From contig OZ034979.1 in the NCBI GenBank assembly GCA_964030785.1, positions 36,506,484-36,570,483 of the forward strand: a stretch of 64,000 nucleotides of DNA, written 5' to 3'. A model generated the notes under the pieces. That model was not told the DNA's origin. It was given only the letters and a program-made list of their open reading frames with translations, and did not search any database. The position numbers and the translations under genes are program-made. Shown piece after piece: positions 1 through 13,847 of the stretch. Each line of letters begins with the position of its first letter. The stretch's first letter is position 1. Source of the DNA: Siderastrea siderea. Lineage: Eukaryota > Cnidaria > Anthozoa > Scleractinia > Rhizangiidae.

Positions 1-207
1 TTTATTTCAGATTCAAAAAATCTGGAGAGGTGCGTAAGTTAGTTAAGACATGAATTAAGATTTTGCAGACTGACCTACCGTATTAACTATTTATTGTGTT
101 TTAAGGATCAACAAACTATGAACTTTAATTTATTTTTCTGTAAACTGTGGTGTCAAGTTATGTTCAGACATAATGTGTGCTTGACAATTATTTATTTTTT
201 TCTCTAG
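1..207 (+). other. SPATA17 intron, 3' part
   Basis: This AT-rich stretch ends in a pyrimidine-rich acceptor (TTTTTTCTCTAG) at 207, directly before the first recognisable SPATA17 exon. No other coding feature is seen. The upstream exons with the start codon and the first IQ motifs should lie to the left of the window. Confidence 0.75.
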
Positions 208-3200
208 GCTATTATGTTCGTAAATATATTTACAATTACTACAGTCGTAAGCGATACTTACAAGGAGTTGTCACCAAGAATGAAATAGTGAGGTGAGAAA
301 TTTGCTTGACTGACATGCACAAGCTCATGTGTTTTACTTTCAGTTAAGCCAGATTTAGACAATAGTGAATCAGATAAATTACATATTGTATCTAATATTA
401 CATGCAGAAAAAATTTCCTGCAGATCAGCAATAATATTATTACTGACATGGCAATTACACTGTGCATGTACATTTTTTTAGGAAAGAGCTGGAGGAGTTT
501 GCTGTGAAATCACATCAGGAAAAACAAATGAAAAAAGAATTGGAAGATAAGGTAAATGTGCAAATTTCCAGGCAAGTGCAACTTCTGCAAGTGTTAAGAG
601 AACTTTCTGCCCCTTAAGGGCATGAATTTTAAGGATGTTTGCAGCAATTGTTTCTGTACATCCTTACTCTGCAAAAAAAAAAAAAAAATTCTGAACATGA
701 GAAGTTTTCGTTACCAGCTTTTTCTACTCAGATGAGATCAAATTCTTTTACGAATGGGGATGTGCGGAACTTGCAAGTATGCTTCAGTGAGGCTTATTCT
801 ATCTGAAGGAATGATATCAGCTGCAAAAATTTGCTAAATAAGCCTATTTCTGTTGAAATCAACACATGAACCTTATTTAGAGTTCTTCATTTTATGCTTT
901 ATTTCCAACACAAGTGCGGCGACTGCTCAATATTCTTTTGCGTTTCTGGTACGGTGTGAGTTGGTCATTACCTAACTGCAGCAGAAGTTTAAAAAAATCT
1001 GAACGTGGGGAGATCTTGGATGCATCCTTAGTCCTTAAGGACGTTCGCACCCAAAATCTTCTCACTTTCAGATTTTTTCCAAACTTTTGCCATAGTTAGA
1101 AAATGACCAATTCATGTCAGAAAAACAAAAAAAATGGGGGTCACCGTGCTCGTTTTGGAGATGAAGCGTATTGGAAACGTGTTTTTAGAAGCTTTGGTTA
1201 TGTGAGGCAAAATTGGCTTTCTTGCTACAGGGAATAAAATAAGTTACGTGGAGGACTCTGGATAATGCTGATTTATTGATTTCGTCGCAAATAGGGCTAT
1301 TTAGTACATTTTTGCAGGTAATATTGTTTCTTCAGGTAAAATTAGCCTCATAGAAGGATAATTGTGAGTGATGTATACCTGCATTCATAGAAAAATTCAA
1401 TTGTAATTGAGTGCAAAGAGCAATAAATTTAAAACTTTTCACATTCAGAATTTTTTTGTTTTTGGACAAAATGCAGAGAACCGGTAAAGGAAGTGATTTA
1501 TGGAAAAAGAGAATGGGGTCACTGTGCACTTAAGAGAGTTAAGCACGTTTATCGATACAAAAATACCCACCACCACTGCATTTGTCTATATTTCTTACTT
1601 AGCGTTCAATGCATGACGTGGCATGACATTGCGGCATGAATTACATGCACAGTAAGGATGCACACAAAAAAATATTAGTGCGAACATCCTTAAGCTAAAA
1701 ATACATGCATGTATGTGACAGGAACTAAAGAGCTTGTTAGAAAGAAAAGAATGGTTCTACTGAGGAAGGTTAATAAAGTATTAATCTGAGCTATGTCACT
1801 GAACAAGACTGTGCTGACATTTGGGGATCTCTGATGACCATACCATCACTTTTATGTGGGGTCCTTGAGCAAGATTTGAATAGTATAATAACCAGTAGGG
1901 TGAAGTTGAGGGGAGGAAGGAAGAGGAGTAATTGAGATGATGTGGTTTTGAACACATTGGGGTTTGTTTTGGTTTGATGTCACTGTGGTTGAACATGGAT
2001 TTGCTTCGCCTAATATATGAGTTAAAAACTGGCCATGGGCATGCAAATATTTTCAGTTGTAACATGCAATAAAATGCTAACCTGAAGCTTCCATTATCTT
2101 CTTGGTTTAGTTTGCTAAAGAGATGAAAGCCAGAAAAACGCATTACCTGGTCAGCACTCATCAAATTCCTGGAGTGTACAACTCTCCATTCTACCCACCA
2201 AATCCATCGGCAAAAGAAATTGAGCTCAGGAATGCAAGACCCCTCAGTCACAGAAGTCGGCAGCGGCTCAAAGCACAACTTCCTTCAGATGCTGTAGAGA
2301 TTCTAAACTGTTCAAGAAACATTCGAACATTATCCAGGGAGTCAAGAAGTGTTCCTCTGCCACCAATCTCTATGAAAAGTACAGAGAAAGTGCAGGTATT
2401 TTAGAAAAGGGGTAAATTAACAATTGCATTCTTTCCTGCCATTAGTCCTGTTAATCCTGTTAGTCCTGCTGTTAATGATTAAATTGACAACCAACGAACC
2501 ATGAAAAACAGAAGCTGACAATAGTGCATCAAAATCCACCAACCATAGTGCACAAACTTAAACTCTTGACCAAGTCGGGCTGAACTTTCTAAAGAGCTGC
2601 TACAATGATGATCGATGGCAGTGAAAAACGCAATCATTTCTGATAATTACGTCTTGAACTTCAGAGATTGTGTGTTATTAAAAGGAGTAGTAAAGGATGT
2701 TCTGATCTCAAGGGTGCAATATGATTTCAAACTTAAACTACCCCTGCACATTCCATCTGTGTAAATTGCGAGTTGGCAAACTGCTGTTGCCACATTTTCA
2801 CACGCCTATTCACCAACAAAGTTTGCAAACTTTATTTTGATGTGTTAAGGTGGCTTAATAGTTTTACTTTCAATTTTATCAGGGACCATTCCGCACCCCA
2901 GATGAAGTATGGAAGCAAAGACACAAACCTTTAAACCCATCATTAAGAGTGGCCACATCATACATTTCAGCAGAGGATGCAAGGTAGGGGAAGACTTGCT
3001 TTCTGTTTGGAATTTTCCCCTTATTGTTCCTATTCCCTCAGGCCTTAAAGTGGATTACGGAAGTGCAGGGAAGGTGCTTCTAAGAAAGAAACATGCATTG
3101 TTTTGTTGTTTTCTTGGCAAAAATGTAACGATCAACTTTTGGAAAAAAATGGGTCAGGGAACTGAGTTGAAATAAAATATAAATTATTAAAATGTTTCCC

Positions 3201-6200
3201 TCATAATGGTCCTTAGAAAACTTAAGGCACAACAGAAAAAAAAAACAGTCAACAAATAAAATTAATGCACCGACAAAACCCCAAAACACCATGCAGTGCA
3301 CAAAAATTGAAACAAATAACATTTTTCCTGTATCTGAGGACCACTCAGTGGTTATAATAATGTTTGAAACTCAGCGAACTTGTCACTGTTATGTTGATGT
3401 TTACATTTTTCTTCTTTTTCAGGGCTGACATGAAGGTTAATGAATGGGTAACAAGGCTAATAGATGATAAGTGAGTTGTTGACCCTTGCCATTATACAGT
3501 TGGTAACAAAATCGTTGAAAGAACATTGTCAACTGAAGTGACAGACTGAGAAGTGTTCAAGTTGGAACTTAATTTTTTTTATCCACCTGATCATTATCAA
3601 AACATTTTTGTTTTCACGATTTTCCTTCTTCTCTGGTGTGGTGCGGCTTAGCTGTTAAGGACGCAGTTTACTGGTTGACCTCATCTTTGTCTCTGTCCAC
3701 TGCTTCTTTGCTGGAGAACTGCCTAGCTTCTTAAGCTCCTGTATCTTTCTTTTGTAAAGTTATTTATCAAATAGTTTATAAGCTGTGCTTGTTGAAAGAA
3801 AACAAGTTTGGTGTGTAATCTGCATAATTTAGAACTGATGGATTTGTTTTTGAAGGAAGAGGATGAAAGCTGGTTGAGTGTTCACAAAGTTTCTTTTGTC
3901 ATTAATTCCACATTGACATATTTATTTGGTTCTTCCTTAAGTGACCTTGAATTCCTGTTGATGGTTGTTTCCCATAAAGCTGTTGTTCATCATTGTTCCC
4001 AAGACTCCTTTTTTTGCCTTCTAGTGCTATGTCTTTTTCCTTGTCGACCTGTTTTCCTTTAAAAAGATTATGTTATTGTTCATTATTGCCTGTTTGCCTT
4101 CCAGCGCTATGTCTGTCTGCCTTTTAGCCAACTAGTGCTATGTCTCTCTTTTTCTGTCAGCTGTAGAACTTTGTCTTTCTGTCTGTCTCTTAGTTTCGTA
4201 CAAAGAGCTTTGCATTCACCTGTCAAGGTGCACTGCTTGAAGCAATAAACTTACATTTGTTATATTTTCCTTCCAAGTCTCTTTTCTACATTCAGGCCAG
4301 CTATAAACTGGACTGCATCTTTTTCTTTCAATCATTCCTCGCACATACCACTCCGATAGGTTGTTTGATGCTTATCTTTTTTTCTTGGTAACATATCTTT
4401 CTGTTGTAGAAAGTTTTGCAACTAACACCTCAACAACCTTAATATTCTTTAGTCTGGTTCCTAAAGGCCGACACACACGGGGACACTAGTTCGCGTATAA
4501 CTCTGCTCTGCGACTACTCCTGGAGACCAAGGAGTTGGTCCCTGTGATTTGTCCCAAATAAACGTGACCCAAATTGACCTAAATAAGCTTCCATAGCGTG
4601 TTCAAGATCGTGACAATCCTTAGCTTGAATTCCTGATTTCCACATATGTGTGAGTTTTTGAATTGTACAGTGTGGAGCAGTGTTTTAATCTGCCATCATT
4701 GCCATCATCTTCATCGTCATCATCATCGTCTTTCCGTAATATTCTCAGTATTGTTTACATGGCTGATGCCACAGGAGACTTAACAGCTCCCTTTCCTCCT
4801 AACTTGGTGAACATCACTTTCGCACTTTCTACACAAGGAATGCTTGCCTATCTTGAAGTGAAGGGCGTGGTGTAGTGTCCAGCGGACACACGCAAAACAC
4901 ATCCGGGACACTTGAGTTAGCGCGCGAAGGAGTGTAGAGCGAGTGTGAAGTTGACTTCGTGTCGGGCGGATTGTCAAAAAAGTTTCTATGTATTTTATGG
5001 CCTTGGTGGCGGTTACTACACTACACGTGGGCTACTCTCTCATCATAAGATCTCCTTCAGTTTGTCTTCTACATCTACGTTTCTCCATGTAAGTTCTGTT
5101 TGTTTCGTAACCTGACTATGTGGTACCATCTTAATCAAACTGTTATGTATCTCCTTGACCCTTGACCCTTGACCCTTTCAGTCCTTTCACTTTTAATTAA
5201 ACTTTAGTTCATTTAATGTGGTGCTGTCTTCTGACATGTGGATAAACTCTAAATGTGTGACCATTCAAGTCAAAGCTATTGATGGAGGTACCTATTAATA
5301 CAGCATATATACCTAATTCAATAAAGGTTGCTTTGGGCGTTGGGCAATCGCGCGTTGGGAAGCTATTGTTTGGCGGTCACTCAAGCAAAGCATTCCATTG
5401 TGTTCCGTATGCCCAAATGCTCAATGCCCAATTGCCAATGACTAATTGCCAAAGCAAACTTTTTTGAATTAGGTATATAAACAGCACTACAGTTACCTAT
5501 AGAGGCATACTAGGCACTGAGCAGTATATTTCTGTGTGCTTTTTTGTTAATTTTTGACTGTCGACAAAACCCTTGAGAGTGACCATCGAAATGATAACTT
5601 TTGAGCAGTACCTTGAAGGTGAAAATGATATTCTTTGTATATCGTTTCAGATTTGTTCCGTTCACACATCGAGATCGCCCCTATGATCCTCTACTGCACA
5701 CCACTTCCCAATATGGAAGGTAAGTATGACGTCACGGTCAGAGCTGTCCTGGGGGACTGGGGAGACAATCTAGTGCTCTTGGGCCGCTCTTGGGCTCAAT
5801 GAACTTCTCTTTTGCACACGACAGCCCAGGCCAATATTGCGCACAGTTGTGTATTCTTTTCGCTGTATTATGTTACGTTGGAGGGAGTGTTCGTAGTCTG
5901 TTCTTTCCAAGAAGGTCTATTTGAGCGACAGAAGCCTGATTAATAACTGCGAGGATCTTCTTTACATTTATTAGAAGCCTGATTGTGTTGTGTTTCGAGT
6001 GCTCTTCAATAGAGTATGAATAACTTGAGCCATGGCAATTCCAATCTCACGAATTCGAGCCAAAAGCAGTTTCCCCTCCCTTGCTCGTGATTTTATTTAT
6101 TTATTTATTTTTTTGCCAACAGTGAACAGTAATGTGGGTAAATTCTCTTTCAGTCTGCCATACGGAACAAAGCATTTCAGAGAAGAAGACCAGGAAAGAC

Positions 6201-6933
6201 ACATAACAGCCTCGGTAAGAGTGGTTTGAACGGCTGGCATATCTAATTGATCTCGTTGTTGTTAAGTCGACGATTTGTCAATTTTGTCAGCAGTATCATC
6301 GCATTATCATCGTTTAAACCTATTACTTAGAAATCCGAGAAAAATCTTCCTCTAATTCAGATGACAGCGAGTGCCTGATCGGGACTTACATGCAAACCTT
6401 CAAGCCCCAATGGCTTCAAGCATCTAATTTCTCCTTACAATATGGCTACTTGAACAGGTCAGGTCATGAAAACGATCACCAAAGAAATTAGATAACATGC
6501 GTTGATGGTTAATCAAATTCTCTCAACCAGTGTAATAAGAAGCCTATGGAAAACAGTGAGGAGAACATACTTGTTCATGTTGAGGTTTAAAGGGTTAAGA
6601 GCGCGAACGAAACCGTTGAAAACTGTCGCCCTTTTTTGGCTGGAACTCTTATGCGCTATCGACGGCTCTCATTACGCTGTCGATGAGTGATTCTTTTCCA
6701 TTGTTCGTTGAAATCGATGGAAGTTCAAATTATCGCTCTCGGTTAGCCTCTGACTCTTGTGCACTCAAAAATAGTTTGATCTCGTTTTCCTCGTGAATCC
6801 CGTCCTCATTTTGCCCGGGTTTTAATTGTTTTTGCATCGCTTCGTGACGTGCCCTTTCTTTTCTTCCTTGCAGAGATTTCAAACCGTGGTATCTCCGATC
6901 CCCGTTTTCGAGCAGTTTGGGAAGACATACTAA
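208..6933 (+). CDS. SPATA17: SPATA17, spermatogenesis-associated protein 17 (5'-partial, 8 exons)
   Basis: Exons by splice consensus and phase are 208-292, 482-551, 2111-2395, 2883-2983, 3423-3470, 5651-5719, 6154-6214 and 6874-6933 (stop TAA). All junctions are in phase and give 258 residues. The protein begins inside an IQ-motif helix (YYVRKYIYNYYSRKRYL) and continues through KELEEF. It then carries the family blocks KARKTHYLVSTHQIPGVYNSPF, GPFRTPDEVWKQRHKPLNPSLRVA, FVPFTHRDRPYDPLL and SLPYGTKHF, and ends VFEQFGKTY. These match vertebrate SPATA17 (about 360 residues) in order and spacing, so about 100 N-terminal residues with the remaining IQ motifs are missing off the left edge. SPATA17 is an IQ-motif (calmodulin-binding type) protein linked to sperm and cilia. 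The introns carry several short transposons. No frameshift or stop was found. Identification is firm; exact exon ends are by eye. Confidence 0.93.
1039..1689. mobile_element. Non-autonomous DNA element with TTAA flanks (in SPATA17 intron)
   Basis: The inverted ends are GGACGTTCGCACC at 1039 and its near-complement GTGCGAACATCC ending at 1689. The element is flanked on both sides by TTAA (1035-1038 and 1690-1693), as expected of a piggyBac-type target duplication. A related fragment (TTAAGGATGTTTGCAG) lies near 631-646. No transposase reading frame is present, so it is a MITE-like passenger. The superfamily call rests only on the TTAA flanks. Confidence 0.5.
3471..5650 (+). other. Large SPATA17 intron with low-complexity and repeat sequence
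   Basis: No coding exon is apparent. The 4020-4200 stretch is pyrimidine-rich and contains a repeated GCTATGTCT motif. At 5150-5175 there are three tandem CTTGACC(C) units. At 5220-5290 there is a degenerate copy of the dispersed 'TGTGACCATTCAA' repeat that forms a tandem array at 36.5 kb. An open frame at 3808-4062 has no recognisable features and is treated as chance. Confidence 0.55.
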
Positions 6934-7239
6934 CGATGTACAAAAACAAATATTGTAAATATGTAATAGCTAGAATACGTTTATGACTGGCAAGAGTTTG
7001 CCGGGTGGTTAGACGTGTTTAGATACAACATGCTTTTATTTTACAAATACCTGCTCCATAGAAAACATTTGGCTTCTTTTTCCAAGTGTCGTATTTGTGG
7101 TTGTGTATAATTTCTGTTAATTTTTTAGTTCAAAATGAGAACTGGAAACTTGTAAAAGTTCTCAAAGCAATAGAAATCTTTCTATGTAAATATACAGAAA
7201 ACACTGCAACCAGATTGTAGCTAAAATGTGAATATCGTA

Positions 7240-7245
7240 AATAAA
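7240..7245 (+). terminator. SPATA17 poly(A) signal
   Basis: A canonical AATAAA lies 307 bases after the SPATA17 stop codon in an AT-rich 3' UTR-like stretch. It is the first perfect hexamer I noticed after the stop. Cleavage is expected 10-30 bases downstream, near 7260. Confidence 0.6.
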
Positions 7246-7299
7246 ATACTGTTGCTTATTTGGTTTTTATCTGCGTTCTTTTCGAAATATAAACATTTC

Positions 7300-8402
7300 C
7301 GTGTTTCTAGAGAAAACGAATAGGAGTTTGGGAGTTCTCCCAAACCCCTGTGAGTGTTGTTTACATGTACCAATGAAAGCGATTAGAAACTAGCCTGCGT
7401 GGAGGCGGCTTCTATTTTCTATAATAAACGAAAGGAGCTAAAATCTAAAGACCACAACAAAAGCCTTAGAACTCAGTGTATTTGTTCGCTTGGAAACAAC
7501 TTGTCACCACGGATTAAAAAAAATGACGTGAACACTTATCACTCTTTTTAATGCTAATATCTTCGAAATCGAGGAAGAGGATTTTGTTGTCCCCTTTGGT
7601 GAAATCTGATCGAATGGCGTGTTCGGTTTTTGCTGATTTCATTGCCTTTTCAAAGAAGGGCAATGATGGAATAAAAATGAAAACAAGTAGCCTTGGAACG
7701 AAATAATCTTAATGCAAATATTTTAGAGAACAAATTGTAAACGATTATTCTTGATCGCCGATTGTTTTCAGTACGAACATTGTTTTTATTGATAACTGCG
7801 GTTAAAATTCGATTAAAAAAATAAAACTGTTGTGCAAAATCATAGAAGTGATCTAAAGTCAAATCAAGCAGTTGAGGAAACGCAACTAGGAAACTACTTT
7901 GTCCTTGAGCCGAGTTGAAATTCCCCCGGAACGATGACATAGTTGACAGATTAATTTGATTTTTTGTGAAGAATTTCCATTGGCTGAGAAAAAAATTACA
8001 TAAAAGGAGCTATTGAGCATCGGTGACGTCTTGCTCAAATAACAACAAAGGCGTCGTGAGCAAACTTAATGCTTCGTTTCTCTACTTTTATTTCATTGCG
8101 ACATCAAAATCTTAAGCCTGATCCTCTGCGTCACAAATCTTAGCACCACAAAGGACAGTTTCCGTTGCACTGAAAAGACTCTTAAGACGTGTTGTGATAA
8201 ATGGGAATTCATTAAGTTACTCACTCAAGTTCGATTTATATTTCATGCTCACCATTTCGACAAACCTTTCCTCAATGCCACCTGCCAGCATATGAGAGGT
8301 TTAAACCAAGGCTCTTCGCAAATGAAAAAGTTATATCGTTAATACGCATCGCCGGCCTGATTACATCGTCTTCGAGTCCACCTTGAAAACTTCCAAGGGG
8401 CG
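7300..8402. other. Intergenic spacer
   Basis: No gene is recognisable. A fragment of the AGCCTGCGT-type repeat lies at 7392-7410. A TATA-like sequence (TACATAAAAGG) near 7998 precedes the small open frame at 8403 by about 400 bases and could mark its promoter; this is weak. Confidence 0.4.
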
Positions 8403-8705
8403 ATGTTCTTCCACAAGGCTCCTTTGGCGTTTATAATATTTTTCTTGGTTGCCGCTGTGCTGTTTTTCTGCTTCTTAGCCTATTTCTATTTGTGGATGTG
8501 TTGCCGAAAGAGATACCGATTGAAAGAGCAGCGAAAGAAGTCGTCAGAGAAGAAAACCAATGAAGAACGATTTCACGACTTAGCAAAACCGGACAACGAA
8601 GAATGCACTGAACAAACTGAACAAACCACGAAGGGCTCAAATAAATTTTATCCAATTGTATTCCACAACAAGGCACAGGAAACGGCAGAACTCAGACTTC
8701 TGTGA
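8403..8705 (+). CDS. Putative small single-pass membrane protein, 100 aa, unknown
   Basis: I do not recognise this protein. It is a single open exon. After a short N-terminus, residues about 8-32 form one long hydrophobic segment (LAFIIFFLVAAVLFFCFLAY and the following residues). A Cys-Cys pair and a strongly basic stretch (CCRKRYRLKEQRKK) come next. The remainder is a polar, charged tail rich in Glu, Lys and Thr. The basic residues immediately after the segment predict a cytoplasmic C-terminus. No cleavable signal is evident. An AATAAA at 9163-9168 could end its transcript. It may instead be a chance open frame or the last exon of a spliced gene. It lies between SPATA17 and the 3' end of the forkhead gene, with no functional hint from either. 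Confidence 0.35.
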   Translation: MFFHKAPLAFIIFFLVAAVLFFCFLAYFYLWMCCRKRYRLKEQRKKSSEKKTNEERFHDLAKPDNEECTEQTEQTTKGSNKFYPIVFHNKAQETAELRLL

Positions 8706-11219
8706 AAGCCAAGAACTGACAATAATTGAACTGCGCTGGTGACAATGAATTTGTTTGTATCAGAAGCCGGTTGATATTTTGCGTTCTTAGCGGTGAAAAA
8801 ATATTGACTCAAGCAAAGAAAGATAATTCCTGCCAAGATGACTGAAGCTTTGTCTTTCGAGAAAAACTGCTTGGATTTGCAAGGCCGGGTGTTTTTCATT
8901 TGTTATAGCGCAGGGATATTAAATCTTTCCGTTAGCTACCGATTGAGTCTTTTAAGCCTTTACAAACGGTTTTTACCACTACCTTGAGATGTGGCTGCCC
9001 ATTTTTGCTAGAAAGCGTTTTGATAAAAGTAAAACTCAACCGGTTTTGTTTCCTTTTCGATCATTTTCTTGTATCAGTCAAAAGTACCCTACAACGCTGG
9101 AAAGAAATTTTAGAATATATTTAATTATGATAATTATTTTACAAATATTATAAAGTAAACAGAATAAAAAGAGCAGAAGAAAAAGCATTCATTGAATGTT
9201 GTACTTTAGGTGTCATCCATCATGATGCCGATTAAAAAGTCAGAACCACCGACATAACATTTATTTTCGACTCGACAGGAAAATCTCGACCCAGCTGGAA
9301 AGCGCACCTTGCAACCAGGCAAAATCTGTGAACAGGCGTGTTTTGATCTTGGCTGAATGAAAGGTTTAAAGACGTTTAGCGTACTTTCTTATCATTGCTT
9401 TCTAGGCAAGACTAATATATCTACAAACGTTTATACTTTGAAGTTGATAAAGAACCTTGTCCGAGAAGCAGTAGCGGAGAAGAAGCAAGAAACACCAGAA
9501 GTCACGGAGATTCAATCTTTTGCAAATGCTCGCAGTTTAATGAACGAAAGTGGACATACAGAACAGGCACTGGCAGTGATATGTTGATTTGATAAAGACG
9601 AAGTGGATTACAAAGTAGGCAATTTAAAAAGCGTAGCACAACACTTATAATCACTGCTCTGACTGCTCCGCGTTTAACCACCGAGTTTTTCCCGTGTACA
9701 ACTTGAGACTTCTACACTTGGTACCGGGTTTCGGTTGCTTTTATCTGAAAACGAAGAATTGCTTGAAATGAGGCGTTTTCAAAAAGCTTTCCGCCCATCA
9801 CGTATGCGTTTTCATTCGTTTTTACTGTCCGCAGTTGCGTCATCTTTCTTCGAAAAGCTTCTTTTTTGTTCTTTTACAAGTGGGCGGATGCCTTAGGTTT
9901 TAGGTCTCGCTGATAAACGCTGTTTAACTGTTTAGTGGATGTAAAGAAAAGAAAGCTTTCGCCCACGAATGCACTTCTTCCGGCCAAAATATCTCCAGGA
10001 AAGAAAACAGTGTGAACAACTGAGACACTATTGTTTTCTTCCCACCTAATTCCCTTTTGTTGCGTGTCCTTTTTCTGTTTCTGATTAATTCCTTTACAAC
10101 AAACAATAGCCCCTCTTTGGAATGATCCAGTCAAAACACATGTACACAGGCCACCTACTCTTCTTTCACTGCAGCGCTTCCCCCAAGCAGAGCCCGCGAT
10201 CCTGTTCGTTAATACATATATCTGCTACATATTTACTTATCTCTGGCAAGAGAAATTTGAGGAAAGAGCTATTCCATAGGAAATATCTGGCAAATTGGAT
10301 CAACGCTCAGATTCAGAGATTCCAATGGGGTTTATAAGCAATCAGCTGAAGTAATAGCTAATCATATAGCGCGATTGTGTTCCGCGTGGATAACTCACGC
10401 GCAGAGCCACGCGTCTTTCGCGAAGTGACGCGAAACAAAATAGAGGAAGACGCGGAGAATAATTTTGCCATAACAAAGGCGAGCACGCGGAAGTTTCCGT
10501 AGTATTAGCAAAGCGAAAATTAATAGAGAATCGCCCTTCCTGGCTTTTGTTGGAACCTCGTTGCGAAATGCCATAAACGACATGCCGTTGATTTCCGAAT
10601 TTATTTCGGCCTCAACTGAGTAGAGCTAGCCTGCGTCGCACGCTAAGTAGAGCTCTCCCAACTGGAGAATTGTCGCTTAAGTGATCAAAATAGTTGTAAA
10701 GTTACGTCTTATGTTCGTAGATCTGCTTCCTCCGTAGGCCCTTCGCCTTTGAACGAGCAATGACATGGGCAACTGGAAACAAGCGCGAAGCGCGAAGCGC
10801 GAGGGAGGAATCATGGGAAGGAGAAAAACGAAAAAGCGAAGCCCCGTCTCTCCTTCTACCAAGTTCCCGCCCTCCTTTGCGCGCCCATTTTTTCAGAAGA
10901 TAAGAGAGACCGTCTGGGACGTACGAGGCAGTTTCGTAGAGGGTGTTGATCTTTTGATCTGTTACAAAGGGAACAAGTCTTCAGGGGGAGGAGTGGGAAC
11001 GTATACAACTTAAATGTGATCAATTGAAAGCTCAAGTGTAACACCTACAAAATCAAGGTGAAAATATAGGTTTTATGGGTTAATTGGGTGTCTTACAGTT
11101 AACAGTTACCCCAACATAAACCTGGCAAAATTTTGTGTAGAAGGTGCTTCTGTTCACTTCAAAAATGGTGACAAGTGTTATGGAAAAACTAAAAATGCTC
11201 TTGTCCGAAGTCAAGGCCT

Positions 11220-11570
11220 TATGATTCCCGTGGGGGTATACTCTGAATTTTTGGGTGGGACTTAAAACTCTTTCCCTGAAAAAGACTGTAAGCGAGACCA
11301 TGCTTAGCTGCATCTTGCAACCCTTTTCTAGACTGCATATCAAAACTCCTCTCCTTTGCCAGACTGGCCGAGAGTCAATTTCCTTGCTAGACTAAATTCT
11401 TCATACAACTGATCAGTTTCCCCGAAATTATACCCTATCCTTGAACTAAACTCCCTGATTTCTATGCCCTATCCTACATTAAACTGCTTAAAAACCATAC
11501 CCTTCACACAGGCACTTACCCGCGTAGCTTATTTATGGTAGCTCGAGTAACCCCCGGCCCTGGGTTACTA
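11220..11570. repeat. Dispersed repeat containing 'CCCTATCCT' / 'ATACCC' units
   Basis: The stretch carries spaced copies of ATACCCTATCC- and GCCCTATCC-like motifs. It ends with a CCGGCCCTGGG motif that resembles the CCCTGGGTGGTACTCCC motif at 39290-39306. It reads as the opposite-orientation relative of the GAAATAGGGTA repeat at 39.3-39.66 kb. No coding capacity is visible. Confidence 0.45.
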
Positions 11571-13847
11571 TTACTGTTATTATTACTACATATAAGAAAA
11601 AACAATTACTTTCATTTTCTTTCTTTATTTACATCTTTTTAATCAACATAACCTACTTATTGATTATTACTACAACTACTTTTTGGCTGCGTTTCAGCTA
11701 AATGATCATCTGTTCCGCTGCAACATTAACAATGATGTCTCATATTTTTGACTTTACTTCGTGATTACGTAATAAACTTTTCTCATATAAAATACGAATG
11801 ATTTACTGATTTAAAGTTCTCGAGTGACACCTTTACGTATGGGAAAACGACTGACACATCTACCAATGGCTCTAAAAGATATTTCTGATGCAATTACCAA
11901 AATAGATCCAAAAATAATTCTTCAACTAAGATTTAAGAAAGTGACTGAGTGGTCGAGAATTAAAAGCCCAAGCGTAAATGTGGTGATCTTTACAGCTTTA
12001 GGCATCATAAATATACATCAAGCCTGATAACACTCAGGAATTAAACCCATTAAAGATACCTCGTCTCGATTATAACAGGTCTAATTGGTCATCAGGTTCC
12101 GAATATCACCGAAGATGATCCGAACTTAATCGAGGTTAGGTGTTACGAACGAATCCACGAAATGAGGTGAGGTTTCCCCACTAAATCTGCGACTGTGATA
12201 TTGTATACATATTTTTTTAAAATCCACCTTTTGAGTGAAATCTGTGCTCGTTCAGTGAAATAAACGTGCTTAAAACAACTGCAGCCAAGAAGGACACCTT
12301 CTTCGACCCGTAACATCCTAAGATTGATCAACACGTGAATTCTCCTTATACAGCACTACAAATAAGGATAATAATAACGAAGCATACAAGTGATGATAAT
12401 AAAGAACAAATGGTTTGCGGGTCTTGACATGGTGCGTTTGCATGAAATGCCTCCTGGAACATCAAATAGTTCAATTGTGTTGATATACCACCAAACGCTT
12501 CTTACTAACGTACTAACGTACAAACGCATGCATTGGAATTGGCCAGGAGAATTCCTATTTTCATCTTGGCACCAAACAATTGCTTTGAGCACTTTCCTTA
12601 AAAAAGCGTAATTCCGAAAGCTGTACAGAGTCAGTTGCAAGATTTTAACCTTGGCACCTTTCTCTGAATAAAATTTTACATCAAGTATTTAAACCTCATA
12701 ATTAGCACAGAATTTCAAAGGATTAAAAAAATTCCCAGTCTACTAGCACCACGAAGCAATTAAACCTGTTTATCATTAAATAAGACCGTGAAATACCGAG
12801 AAAAATATTTACACGTCATTCCCTGCAAGGGGAAACTTGTCGATTCAACCTTGAGATCCAAATTACAAAACTGATATTATCATTATTCTTAAAAACAGAC
12901 ATAATATTTTCTGGATATTTTAGCAGCCATCCCCAGCTAGTCTTAGAAAACAGACAGTGTTTTGAATTAACACTACGCTCATTTCAAGATGAAACGCGAA
13001 AAATGGCGACAAAAATTCCACACTAATGTTACAGCACTACCTCAAAATGGATACTGCTCCAGCTCGGCTGCATAATACTACAAGTATGTGTAGATTTTCA
13101 GATTTTTCCAAACCATTTGCAGGCACTCTTTGATGTGTGTGTGTGTTACTGAACTATTACAAGCACGGAATTTTTGCCATTGTTCCGCAGACTTCACTTC
13201 TTGGGGAGCGCAGTACCACCAAACAATGACTGTTTTCTAAACATTTTCTGTCACAATAGAATGAGAACACTTGAAGCTATTGTAACATTATTTGGTTTCT
13301 CTCCCCAAAATGGAAATAAAAATTACCATCAGTCTGAGAGCAAAAATCTAAATCCTTAATGCAGAAAGTCAGACTGCTGAAAAATCTTACCTACTCCAAC
13401 TTTTACGTTACTTGGCACCCTTAAACCCAATAGCATTTAATTTTTTTTTCCTTATTATATTAGTAGCTCTTTTAATTCCCTTAACAGACTTAAAATGGAC
13501 TAGCTTCTAGCCAAAATATATTGATCAGATACAAAATGGAATATATAGATATATATAGATTTTAATTATTTCCCTCCCTAATGGTTTTATCATGTCACCC
13601 AACATTTCTAGATCAGGCAATTTTTGTTGCCATGGTCAACAACAAGCCTGCACAAATTCTAAGAAATTACTCATTACTCTATTACTTAACTCATTGGAAC
13701 ATCTGATTTTGAAACGCATGCAGTTGCCATAAACCAAAAGACGTGGCTCTTGCAAGATGGCATAAGCAACCATTTTTTTTAAATAGGTTAAAAAAAGCAT
13801 CATACAAATCCCAGCAAGGCATGACTTATCTTCTGTGCTACTGCTGC

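Noticed and set aside
9357..9587. 76-codon frame
   Set aside because: The C-terminal half looks hydrophilic and plausible, but there is no domain, splice context or poly(A) signal close by to support it.
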